A DNA stretch of 64,000 nucleotides from Strongyloides papillosus (taxonomy: Eukaryota; Nematoda; Chromadorea; Rhabditida; Strongyloididae): contig SRSI01000046.1 in the NCBI GenBank assembly GCA_005656395.1, positions 930,001 to 994,000 of the forward strand, given 5' to 3'. Shown here piece by piece: positions 31,063-40,768 of the stretch. A program made the position numbers and the translations under genes. Position 1 is the stretch's first letter, and the number at the start of each line of letters is the position of its first letter. The notes beneath the pieces are model-generated. The model was not told the origin of the DNA and did not search any database. It saw nothing but the letters and a program-made list of their open reading frames with translations.

Positions 31063-34000
31063 TTGAACTCAACAATGAATAAGGAAACGGACTTTAAGAA
31101 TTTACTGGATCAATTGAAAAACGCTGGATTGCTGAATGCTGATACCGAAACTACTTTAACAAATCACTGGGCAAATGAAGAATACGACGCTGCTATGACA
31201 TTAATCGACAGTTTGAGAAATATGAATACATCTACTACGAAACGGAAACCTTCCGTGCACCTTCTTGACTCTGCTACAGACACCACTACACATGAATGGG
31301 ACATGCCTATAACCAAATTAGTTAAAACCGAAATTCATCAAGGAATACCGTTATCTCGACACGAACCCAAGGAATATGCGAACTATGGTACGGAAACCAA
31401 CTCTCCTGTTTACCGCTACCATAATACAGCATTTTTGGATAAATTACAAAATTGTACCGCTCAAAACTCAACTGAATTTACGTTATGGTGTGAAAGATAT
31501 GAATTGGCAATGGATAAAGCTCATGCAATGGACGATTTGCGGGAAAGAAATCGTATGAAGCTGCTATTTTTGGATAATTTCCTAAGTGGCAGACCTTCCC
31601 AACTGTATCGTGCTGCGATACATTATTATGGACTTTCCGATATGACTTACAAGGAAGCGGTAAATTACATTGCAGGCAAACTAGATACTCCTATGAATCA
31701 AATGAGGGCAAACAGAGAACGACTACGCTTTTATAAGGACAATGAGGATTTTGAAAAACATTTTACAGCATTTTTAAATAAGACGGTAGCGACATGTGGT
31801 ATTTCTATGTCTACAATTTTGGGAAATACAATGGTGGGAACCAAAGGTACTTCATCGTATGAACTACAAAGATGTGAACAATCCTTTCAAACTCTGATGA
31901 AAATGGAATTTCTTTATACTTTACCACGGAAAGTCGGAGAGCAATTGGAACCGTATGTCAGCAAATTGACACTGTTAGAAATTAAGGATAGAGCAGGGGA
32001 ATTGATTATACGTGAAAAGGAACGTCTGGGCCGTTGGCAACGTCCGGATAATCTGCCGTCTCACCAATACAGATCGGGCGGATATAAGGACAAACCAACC
32101 GCTTATCAAACAAAACCAAATCGCCCAGGATTTAACAATTCTCGTATTAACATTATCAATCCAATACCTGATGAACATACAGACATACGAAGCAAATCCG
32201 CTGATGAGTTTGGAGAGGAACAAATAATGGAATTTAAGGGTCCTGTGATACCCCGTATTTTTTTAGCCTCACCTATGCAGAAGCGTGACAATGCACGTAG
32301 TTGGACAACATGGCTTTTGTTTTTTTTTGGTATGGTAACAATGGTGGGGGGAGTAACTCATATTCTAGATTGTAACAATGTTTCAATGGCTAATTGGACT
32401 ATGGCTGCCCCTCAGAAACAGCATTGTTTAATAAGGCATCAATGGCATTTAGAATCACGTTATTTGTACAAGATTTCGGATAAGACTTGCAAAAAGGAGC
32501 TGGCGCTGTTGGCAGTGAGTCAAAAATTAATTGTCATATTGCAGGAGTTACCCGAATTGTTGTATAAATTGCCAGGCTCGCTGAACTGGTGTAATCAAAA
32601 TGTGTCGGAGTTAAGTAAAGGTTATGTGGCACAATTAGAAGATCCGGTATGGGCTCAAGCTACTATTTCCGATTCAGTTTACGATAACCCCCCACACTTT
32701 CCATCAAATATGGATAAACAGGTGAGGGGTGTTGCAGCTCAGTTACTGTTATATAAGGCTGGTTTGGTTGTGTCTGACTTAAATAAGGTCCAGTGGGATG
32801 CACTTTTTGTAAATGTCTTTCAAATACATTATGCTAATTCTAGGAAACTTGGTGTTTTTCGTTCTTTAACTTATTCCTTGATACAACAATATGTTACACC
32901 GTTCTTTGTGGACGCCTGTAATAAAAGTAATCTTGAATATGAAGCAATCACGCACACTATTGATCCGTCAGAAAAAGTAAGAATTTTACTACATAGGAAA
33001 GATGTGAGAGCTTCACTACATAATAATTTTTTTTATGTACAACAGTGTAGACAAATAACTCCTGAATCAATCTTCTCTGACTATAAATATAAGAATGTTT
33101 GTTACACGCGATTACCTGTTCTGGTAGATGGACGCCTACAATTTGTGGATAACGATGGCTATATTCATGAATATTCAGTAGGTCACCCATGCACACAATT
33201 GTCACCGGAGGAGGTTACAGAGTTTCAAACTACTGATGAGAAAACCGAAAATCAATGGAGTTGGACGGAAAATTTTTCGCTTCTTTCTGAGTTGTCTACA
33301 TATGGTACATCCATTTGGATATGGGTACAAAATGTTGTCCTTGGAGTTTTGGGAATTGTATTGCTGATTTTGTTTGCACTTTTAGGGTGGAAAATATGGA
33401 AGGCTGTTCAAAAATGCAGAGCAAATTTTAGGAAAAGGAGAATACGTCAACGTCAACGGAAAACAATCTTATCATCCCTTTCAGAGGTGGTGGTATTGTC
33501 TAATTTGGGAAGTACACAAGTTTCTTCGATAGGTCCGCTTCAAGGAAAACAACCTTTTGTGAATCTGTATATCGCTCAGAATTCGTCGACAAAGATAGTG
33601 AAATGTCTTATTGATTCAGGAGCGTGTGTATCTTTTATAAGAAAAGATTGTCTTTCGGAATTTAAGGATATACATACATTCGCTCAACCTACAAAAATTG
33701 CACAAGACTTCAACAATAATCCTATCCTGGCGATTGGTCAATGCAAGGTAAAGTTCGTATTCAATAAAAAAAAGATAGAAATTCCGCTCTTGATAATGGA
33801 AAAATTGCATCAAGATGTGTTGTTAGGCTCCGATGCTTTAGAATACCTGGATAAAGCCAATTTTCCGGTTACTTTCAAATTATCCTCAAACATTATTCAA
33901 CTTGGTAATACGCGTCACCCATTAGATCAGATTTCACGAGTTTCATATTTATCACCGTTTGAATTATGGGATACAGTCAAAACCTGGATTTGGTGTGTTA

Positions 34001-35454
34001 GATCATTAGATGATACATTAATTGGATCGGAACCGGAGACCGTTGTTGCAGAGGAGTTAGATATGCCTGATGAGCTAATCAACGATCTGGCGATTTGGGA
34101 TCCTTTACCACATACTGAAGCATTAATCAAGGCTAATTTAGCGGATACTCAATTTTCTGAAAAAAATCAGCAGCTCTTGACACAAATGCTTTTTCGTTGT
34201 AAGGCAGCTTTTATTCATAATGAAGAAGATATTGGAAGATATTCAGGACCAATTAAACATGAAATAATGCTTAAAGAAAATGGTAAATTGCCTATTTCAG
34301 GTGTACCACGACATTCCCCGATTATGCAGGAAAAGGCTTATAAGCTTATACAAGGAATGTTGAAATCAGGAATTATCCAACATTCAAAATCTACATGTAC
34401 TTCACGCTATCTTATAGTTCCCAAGCCAAACGGATCGGATCGCTTTGTGGTAGATTACCGTCAATTAAACACATGTTCTTATTTGGAAGTACCCTGCATC
34501 CCACACATTGAAGATTTGTTGAATAAAGTGTGCCAATTTCGCTATCTGTCAGTGTTTGATGTTGCATCTGGGTTTCATCAAATTCCCTTAGACGAATCTT
34601 CACGATGGTTAACTGCTTTCAACTCACCATGGGGGGTGTTTGAGTATGTCACGACACCGATGGGTCTCAGTGGCAGTCCGGGTACATTCCAACGAATAAT
34701 GGATCACATTTTTTCGGATATGCGATCGTCGATTTTAGTATATATTGACGATATCATTGTTTTTTCAAATACGGAAGAGGAGCATTTGCATATATTAGAA
34801 GAATTTTTTCATCGTGTTATAGATTCGGGGTTGAAATTAAGGATGGACAAAAGTCGGTTTGGTGTTCGACAGTTGAAATATTTGGGATTTGTGGTATCTA
34901 TAGATGGTATTTCTCCGGATCCTGAGAAGACAAAGGCTATTTCGAATATGACAGCTCCAGATAATATACGCAAATTACGAGGATTTTTGGGCATGCTGAA
35001 TTTTTTTAGACGATTTATAAAAGATTTTGCGACGATATCAGAACCGCTACGCCTTTTGCTTAGAAAAGATGTGCCTTTTATCTGGACGGATACCTGTACT
35101 GCAGCTTTCGAGACTTTAAAAGAATGTTTAATGACAGCTCCGATACTTAGGGCTCCAAAAACAGAAGGTGAATTTCTTTTGTTTACAGATGCGAGTTACG
35201 CAGGCCTTGGGGCAGTTCTGTTTCAACGACAACCTGAATTAAAAGTTATTACTTACATCTCGAGATCAATTAATAAGTTTGAAAGTAACTATCCTCCGAT
35301 ACATTTAGAAGCTCTCGCTATTGTTTGGGCACTCTCTCAACTGGATCCCTATATTATTGGAATGCCAATAACTATTTATACAGATCATCAGCCTTTGTTG
35401 TCTTTGTTTGGATCTCGACAGTTACAAGGTAAACTGGCCAGATACCAACTCTGA
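31063..35454 (+). CDS. A2 Gag, membrane domain, protease, RT and RNase H
   Basis: The first ATG in frame is 31075; 31063 is a TTG. Residues to about 400 are Gag, without a zinc knuckle. A hydrophobic segment (about 415-430) leads into a cysteine-rich region with Asn-X-Ser/Thr sites near 439, 444 and 513. A second, very hydrophobic segment (about 758-774) is followed by an arginine-rich tail (786-800). Protease has Asp-Ser-Gly near 851-853. RT has FVVDYRQLN, FDVASGFHQIP, MGLSGSPGTFQ and YIDD (34741-34752). RNase H has TDASYAGLG, LEALAIVWAL and TDHQPL. The stop follows KLARYQL, where A1 has arginine, so a CGA to TGA change is likely. Unlike A1, Gag through RNase H is one unbroken frame. Confidence 0.9.
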   Translation: MNSTMNKETDFKNLLDQLKNAGLLNADTETTLTNHWANEEYDAAMTLIDSLRNMNTSTTKRKPSVHLLDSATDTTTHEWDMPITKLVKTEIHQGIPLSRHEPKEYANYGTETNSPVYRYHNTAFLDKLQNCTAQNSTEFTLWCERYELAMDKAHAMDDLRERNRMKLLFLDNFLSGRPSQLYRAAIHYYGLSDMTYKEAVNYIAGKLDTPMNQMRANRERLRFYKDNEDFEKHFTAFLNKTVATCGISMSTILGNTMVGTKGTSSYELQRCEQSFQTLMKMEFLYTLPRKVGEQLEPYVSKLTLLEIKDRAGELIIREKERLGRWQRPDNLPSHQYRSGGYKDKPTAYQTKPNRPGFNNSRINIINPIPDEHTDIRSKSADEFGEEQIMEFKGPVIPRIFLASPMQKRDNARSWTTWLLFFFGMVTMVGGVTHILDCNNVSMANWTMAAPQKQHCLIRHQWHLESRYLYKISDKTCKKELALLAVSQKLIVILQELPELLYKLPGSLNWCNQNVSELSKGYVAQLEDPVWAQATISDSVYDNPPHFPSNMDKQVRGVAAQLLLYKAGLVVSDLNKVQWDALFVNVFQIHYANSRKLGVFRSLTYSLIQQYVTPFFVDACNKSNLEYEAITHTIDPSEKVRILLHRKDVRASLHNNFFYVQQCRQITPESIFSDYKYKNVCYTRLPVLVDGRLQFVDNDGYIHEYSVGHPCTQLSPEEVTEFQTTDEKTENQWSWTENFSLLSELSTYGTSIWIWVQNVVLGVLGIVLLILFALLGWKIWKAVQKCRANFRKRRIRQRQRKTILSSLSEVVVLSNLGSTQVSSIGPLQGKQPFVNLYIAQNSSTKIVKCLIDSGACVSFIRKDCLSEFKDIHTFAQPTKIAQDFNNNPILAIGQCKVKFVFNKKKIEIPLLIMEKLHQDVLLGSDALEYLDKANFPVTFKLSSNIIQLGNTRHPLDQISRVSYLSPFELWDTVKTWIWCVRSLDDTLIGSEPETVVAEELDMPDELINDLAIWDPLPHTEALIKANLADTQFSEKNQQLLTQMLFRCKAAFIHNEEDIGRYSGPIKHEIMLKENGKLPISGVPRHSPIMQEKAYKLIQGMLKSGIIQHSKSTCTSRYLIVPKPNGSDRFVVDYRQLNTCSYLEVPCIPHIEDLLNKVCQFRYLSVFDVASGFHQIPLDESSRWLTAFNSPWGVFEYVTTPMGLSGSPGTFQRIMDHIFSDMRSSILVYIDDIIVFSNTEEEHLHILEEFFHRVIDSGLKLRMDKSRFGVRQLKYLGFVVSIDGISPDPEKTKAISNMTAPDNIRKLRGFLGMLNFFRRFIKDFATISEPLRLLLRKDVPFIWTDTCTAAFETLKECLMTAPILRAPKTEGEFLLFTDASYAGLGAVLFQRQPELKVITYISRSINKFESNYPPIHLEALAIVWALSQLDPYIIGMPITIYTDHQPLLSLFGSRQLQGKLARYQL

Positions 35455-36777
35455 TTAATGCAATACAAAGCGACAATTCGATATCAACCCGGTGGTGAAA
35501 ATGTTGTTGCTGACTATTTATCCAGACATCCCTCAGTAAGGGTAAATATGGTTTCCCTTTTGGAATTGCCGTGGGGGAGGAAGGAATGGAGATACTCAAA
35601 TGATGAAGAGACAAAATATGAACAATGGGTGAAGGAAGAGAAAGCAATATTTAGTAAAGGACGATATTATAAAATGTCAGGAAATATGGTATTAGGAATT
35701 ATCCCAACGGTTTCAGTTCAAAAGAATTATATTGAAGAGTTTCACAAGCATCCGCTATTTGGCGGACATATGGGATGGGAAAAGGTAAAAGAAAAATTAA
35801 TACAAGCTATGTTTTGGGATACCATTGAAGAAGATTACAAAGAATTAGCCAAAAGTTGTTTAATTTGTCAAAAGAATAAAACTATTCCTGGATATTTAAT
35901 TAAGAGTAAGCCTCAAATACCAGAAGTCGGAGCAATACCATTGGGAAAAGTACACATAGACTTACTACAACCGGGAAGAAAGACATCAAGCGGCAACATA
36001 GCAATGATGGTAGCTGTAGATTCACTAACTAGGTTTGTAATAGTTGGTCCGGTGAAGCGATTGTCGTCAGAAGAGATTATTCAAACTATTATGGAGAACA
36101 TAATTTTTAAATTTGGATGTCCAAAGAAAATAGTCACTGATAGAGGAACTTGTTTCACATCGTTAGAATTTGAAAACTTTACCAAGGCATTGGGAATAAG
36201 CCATCATTTGACCACACCGAATCATCATCAATCAAATGGGTTAGTGGAAAGGATGAATAGAAATTTTAATGAGGCTATTAGAATGTATCAAGATGACGAA
36301 TGGGACGAGACTGTAAAAGTTACAGCGTGCTGTTACAATAACCTAGTGCATCCGAAAACAAAAATGACACCATCGTATCTTATGTTTGGAAGGCTAACCA
36401 ACCCAAATATATCTCAAGAAAATATATTAGTGAAGTCAAAATATAACGAAGACATAAGAAAATGGGAGGAAAATATATCCAAACTTCAAGAAACATGGAT
36501 GAATCACCATAGAAAATCTTGGGAAAAAGCGAAAGGAACTGAAAACTTTGAAATTAATTTACAACCTAAACAGTTAGTTTTGAGAAAAAGAATGGTAGAC
36601 AAAAGAGGGAAGTTAAGCCCCTGGGAAGGGCCATATGAGGTTTTACAAGTAGATGAACATCAAAGGGCATTGATAAAGAAAGGACGAAAAAAGGAGTGGA
36701 TTCATGTTTCCCAACTTAAAAAGTTTATCCCTGAAGGACTGGAAAAGGGGGGAAAAGAGGGATGTAAAGATATGTAA
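35455..36777 (+). CDS. A2 integrase, same frame after one stop
   Basis: The frame resumes directly after TGA 35452-35454. It contains the end of RNase H (GGENVVADYLSRHP), the HHCC module (HKHPLFGGHMG...CLICQKN), the DDE core (HIDLLQ, TDRGTCF, NGLVERMNRN) and a GPYEVLQ C-terminal module. It inserts the DNA copy into the chromosome. The C-terminus overlaps the purine tract and the first bases of the 3' LTR, as in A1. Readthrough of the stop is possible but there is no known readthrough context; simple inactivation is more likely. Confidence 0.92.
   Translation, partial: LMQYKATIRYQPGGENVVADYLSRHPSVRVNMVSLLELPWGRKEWRYSNDEETKYEQWVKEEKAIFSKGRYYKMSGNMVLGIIPTVSVQKNYIEEFHKHPLFGGHMGWEKVKEKLIQAMFWDTIEEDYKELAKSCLICQKNKTIPGYLIKSKPQIPEVGAIPLGKVHIDLLQPGRKTSSGNIAMMVAVDSLTRFVIVGPVKRLSSEEIIQTIMENIIFKFGCPKKIVTDRGTCFTSLEFENFTKALGISHHLTTPNHHQSNGLVERMNRNFNEAIRMYQDDEWDETVKVTACCYNNLVHPKTKMTPSYLMFGRLTNPNISQENILVKSKYNEDIRKWEENISKLQETWMNHHRKSWEKAKGTENFEINLQPKQLVLRKRMVDKRGKLSPWEGPYEVLQVDEHQRALIKKGRKKEWIHVSQLKKFIPEGLEKGGKEGCKDM
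36741..36762 (+). promoter_or_regulatory. A2 polypurine tract
   Basis: A 22-nt all-purine run of G and A lies immediately before the 3' LTR, inside the end of the integrase frame. Confidence 0.88.
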
Positions 36778-36991
36778 AATATGTAAAATATGTTAATGGA
36801 ATAAACAAAATAAAGTAACGAAAACATGTTGCATAATCCAAGCTAATGGAGGCTTGGGAAATGCAACATAAAAGAAAAATATATAAAGAATAAATTTAAA
36901 ATAAATATAACACTTTTCTTACTTAAAAGATTGAGAAATCCTGTTTGATTTCTTAATATTAAAAATAAACGTATTTTACTAACTTTTTTTA
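36763..36991 (+). repeat. A2 3' LTR
   Basis: It is 229 bp, the same length as the 5' LTR and with no difference I could find by eye. It is followed by GAAC, the second copy of the target duplication. Confidence 0.94.
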
Positions 36992-37978
36992 GAACTCCCG
37001 TTCGAAACATTGTGATACTCCGTGATTTTACCTTTTTTGGTCGTGGTCCCACCACAGTATTTTGTTTAATTATGTCACAGTGTAGAATTTTTTTGTTTTT
37101 GCATTTTGATGACTATTAAAATTTCTTAATAATAATTTCTATTTTATTCGTCTATTAATGGGTTTCTTTTTAGATGTTTTCAAACATGGGGACAGTGTTG
37201 ATTATTATGGAGCTTTATTGAACCAAAATCTACAGGAAGAGGAGGAATTTATTTTCTAAATATTTGAACATTATTTTTGCGGTAAGTTTGCTATTGAATC
37301 ATTTTTGTTTATGCATATTTTGCCTTTTAGATTTTCTAAATTAATGACACTTCGTGGTGGTGTCAAATAAGGTTCATTTTATGATAAAAGGGGATTTTTG
37401 AAGTGTTAAGAAGATGGAAGTAGACCATCAATAACAATGGCTAACCATAGAAGTACTATTGATGATTCTTTAATGTGGGCTGCTATGTTTATGTATCCTG
37501 AGTTTCGGAGAAATATTTCGAGATTTAACTAAGGTATGTTTTACAAATCTAACATTTGTAGTATTATAATTTCTTTTTCTTTAGGTAGATGTGCTCCGTG
37601 TGTCTAAGGAGAAGTTATTTTTCAAGAGGAAGTAGATTTTTTTTTGTATTGAGAAACTTAATGAAAGTTGATGGATTCATGTTTTCCAGAAGGGAGAGTA
37701 GAAACAAACCCTATAAGACATAAATGGGGTATTGGAAGATTAGTGGATCAATTTAGGGTTCCTCCAATGGTAATTATAATTTGAGTAAAAGGTAAGTACA
37801 GTGTTCAAAAGTCCAATGATGTGCAGGTAATGCATGGATATATAAAATCCATTCGGGAATGAGACATTCTTTCTTTTGTCATGTCCCAAGAAAATATTTT
37901 ATTTAACTAATACTTGCACATTTGATTTTTTTTTCATTTATAATATTAATAATTTTTTTCTTTTTCTTTTAGCTGAGA
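36992..37978 (+). other. Intron-rich stretch upstream of S3
   Basis: Several intron-like intervals (GTAAGT...CCTTTTAG at about 37280-37330; GTATGT...TTTAG at 37534-37584) separate short coding-like pieces. One has an acidic end, EEEEF, near 37.25 kb. Another starts with ATG at 37437 (31 codons). A third is the MDSCFPEGRVETNP piece near 37.67-37.77 kb. Stops within the pieces prevent a single model. A GATATATAAAATC TATA box near 37835 probably serves S3. This looks like a decayed multi-exon gene or element. Confidence 0.35.
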
Positions 37979-38266
37979 ATGAATTGCACTGCAATGGAGG
38001 GTTATTGGGACGTCCAGAATTTATGTGATTACTGCAAATATACTGGACCAGTTGGAGGTATCTCGCCCACTAGAACTTGGAAGCAAATTGGTGCTTTTGC
38101 TACTGGTGTATTCTTACCAAACATCGTAAAGAAGTTATCGGAATCTGCTCTCGGAAGAAGAATTATTAAGGAGGCTGCTAAGACCTTCCCATTTTTTTCC
38201 TCTTACATTACTGAACCAACTCCACCAACTCAAAAATTATCTGATCCTTTAATTCCCCCGGTTTAA
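37979..38266 (+). CDS. S3, small protein of the S type
   Basis: The 95-residue frame is preceded directly by a pyrimidine-rich TTTTCTTTTAG splice acceptor at about 37962-37972, so it is the main exon of a spliced message. It has a CDYC pair near the N-terminus, then GGISP, a moderately hydrophobic stretch (IGAFATGVFLPNIVKKL) and a proline-rich tail with SDPLIPP. The GG...VF.LP..KK pattern resembles S2. The match is short, so membership in family S is tentative. A poly(A)-like AATAAAG lies near 38346. Function is unknown. Confidence 0.5.
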   Translation: MNCTAMEGYWDVQNLCDYCKYTGPVGGISPTRTWKQIGAFATGVFLPNIVKKLSESALGRRIIKEAAKTFPFFSSYITEPTPPTQKLSDPLIPPV

Positions 38267-39813
38267 TTAGGTGTTTTAAAAGGGGCTTTTCTGTTAATAT
38301 TATCACTTGTTGTTTCCATTCTCTCTTTTTTTTTGTTTTGGAAAATAAAGTTCCTTTCTTATTTGAAATGATTGTTTTGTAATAATTGTTTAATAAAGCG
38401 AGGATATCTTTCTTGGTATGGGTCGTTAAGATTTTACAATAGAATGGGGGTGTCTAGATTTGATATTTTAGTATCAAAATATTTTTGGTTACAATTTTAA
38501 GATATATCTTCTCGTATTATGGGGGATCTATTAAAGTTTATAGATAAGCAATTTTTCTTATATAGAGAAAGGGGCTTTATCATTAAGGATGAAGCGTAGT
38601 TTAGGTATTATTACTAAATTTTGTAGTTAAATCATTATCATATAGATAAATTTAAAATTTTAATAGTAAAGATTGTTAGTTAAACTTCATAAATTCATAA
38701 AGGAGGAAATTTCAGGAAATCTCTTCCATTGTTAAGATGTATTTAAGATATTAGAAGGAATAATTGATGTATCAATTAGTTGTTCCGAGCTTGTTTGATT
38801 AATCATAACAGTACAATATATAGAGGGTGGTTATTAGCATAGTGATACAATTCGTTATGTCGGAACTTTGTGTAAAGAATTACAATTTTATGGGTTACAA
38901 TGGTATTAGCTATTGATAGATCTCTATATAGAATATTGTTAGAGTGTGAAATTAAATGAATATTATAGCAACAGATAAGTTGCGTTTGAATTTAATTGGA
39001 TAGTTACTATTATCAGATTTAATAGTGTATTTTAATAAAGATTTATATAACAATTTTGATATTGCTAATAATCTTTCAAAAGGAAGAGTAGTGAATATTT
39101 TGTACTCTACTTATAAGTGTTCTTTTTCGTTATATTATTGTTATCATGGTTATTTATTAACAATAATTAGTAAAGTTAATGATAAGACTCATCAAATTTT
39201 ATGTGAGTTAATATTGACATACATCTGATGATTAGATATATTCATGCGGTATTTATGCTTTATGGTAATTTAAAATCTCTTATTAAGAAAGTGTTAGTGT
39301 ACAATCTAAATATTATCCTGAGACCATTTAAGTATTAAACTTATGTTAGCGATCTTTGGGCGTATATCTCTTGATCTATTTAGTTAACGGTTGATCAAGG
39401 CATAACTCTGATTCTAATAGGGTTTTCCTGTGTTATTAGAATGAGGGTTAAGTACATGCATATGGTTATGCATTTCTCTCAATTTTTCGGTGATTATTTC
39501 ACCTACCATGCTTTTGGCGATCCTCTAGTTCTGATCGCTCTTTCCACGACGTATATCTTATCCGAGACGGTTCTTGTGATACTTTGTCGGAGGGAAAGAT
39601 GGGAAAAACTTACAATTCGTGCGTATTCCGCAAAAACTGGTACTTCTTGGTGTGATCCTTCGAAGATTAAGATAAAAGTAATTTTGTTTTAATAGTGTAT
39701 AATAGTGAAAATATATTGAATAGCATTAGTAGTGACGGAATTTTTAGATTCTTATTTTAGCTTTGATAATGATAGTAATAGTAAATATTGATGGTTGCAG
39801 AAAATTTGAAAGT
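38267..39813. other. Degraded AT-rich region
   Basis: No supported gene. A plus-strand 83-codon frame (39441-39692) contains a hydrophobic stretch (PLVLIALSTTYIL) but has no relatives here and no clear promoter. Confidence 0.4.
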
Positions 39814-40146
39814 TTATGGGGAAATGTTGAAATATTGTCTAATGATCTTGAAGTTCATTGTTGAAGTATTGCATTCCTTCCTGGCGTCGTTGTTTGTGCA
39901 GGTAGATTTTTTTCCTACAGCAAATTTGATTGGTACATCTGGTTCTGGCCATACCATTTGTCCATTCATTTCTAAGAAATGATTTCTGATTTTCTCCAAT
40001 GTATCCTTATCTTTGTTTTTCACCAGGAAATTATTATGTCCGGATCTAGTTACCTTTGGTTTCAGATCCGTGAATATGTCGATATAGAGATGCATATTTT
40101 TTGGTTTGATGAAACAGTAAAATCCTGTTAATTTGAAGGAATACAT
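39814..40146 (-). CDS. Unrecognised 110-residue ORF
   Basis: The protein starts MYSFKLTGFYCF and has a charged middle (KNKDKDTLEKIRNHFLEMNG) followed by VWPEPDVPIKFAVGKK. Its composition is more protein-like than neighbouring chance frames. It lies downstream of the B integrase on the same strand, and could be a 3' accessory ORF of that element or an exon of another gene. No family can be named. Confidence 0.3.
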   Translation of the reverse strand: MYSFKLTGFYCFIKPKNMHLYIDIFTDLKPKVTRSGHNNFLVKNKDKDTLEKIRNHFLEMNGQMVWPEPDVPIKFAVGKKSTCTNNDARKECNTSTMNFKIIRQYFNISP

Positions 40147-40768
40147 TTTAGATTAATAAATGTTATAAAATGAGGATATGATATTTCTTTTCTCCTTTTT
40201 ATATGTATTTCATTTTTCTTTTTGATTTTTATATCGTTATAGTTGTTTGACTTGTCTATGATAAATGTTTAGGAATTAATGATAGGCTTTCTGTAGGTGT
40301 GTAATTGCCAAGCGATTTTGTCTTAATACTTGAAGTTTTCTTTCATGATTTGCGTGGGTTTACATGAAAATTCGTTATCCCTTAAATGTGGATATTAAAT
40401 TTTTCTGTATTTTTCCTCGAGGTACTCCTCCCTTCCCTATAAAAAGATGTCCTCATCTTCTTAAGGGTCGTTATTTTCCAACTTTCTGTTTGATAAGGAC
40501 GTTTCTTTGAAACGAAGGTTTTCTTTGTAAATTAAATGTATTTAGTAATACTTATCAACTTAATTTTATATATGTTGTCGTCAAGTCTAGCTAAAAAATT
40601 TTCTGACAGCTGCGAGTTTATTGTGTAGGAGAGATAATTGTTGTGATGAATAATCTAAATGAATTAATGGTTGGTAGTTTTAAGTTAGTAATATTGTTTA
40701 ATGTTAATACTAAAATATTAGTTATAATTAAGGGTGATAATAGGAATGATTTATTGTTGACGTTTCCA
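40147..40768. other. Region downstream of gypsy B integrase
   Basis: No LTR is clear. On the minus strand, about 40.38-40.50 kb contains a short open piece, MRTSFYREGRSTSRKN. It echoes a segment of the B pol linker (MRTSLNMEGWQTSRRN, about 41.96 kb) in the same strand and phase. A purine-rich run lies within it. Confidence 0.35.

Larger units (their letters stand above)
30818..36991 (+). mobile_element. Ty3/gypsy element A2, near intact, with membrane domain
   Basis: A second full-length relative of A1. It is bounded by 229-bp LTRs of equal length that look identical, starts TGTAAAGA, and is flanked by a 4-bp duplication GAAC (30814-30817 and 36992-36995). One reading frame of about 1900 codons covers Gag, membrane domain, protease, RT, RNase H and integrase. 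A single TGA at 35452-35454 breaks it. The element is recent. Its protein is clearly homologous to that of A1 throughout but diverged, so the two are separate lineages of one family. Confidence 0.95.
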
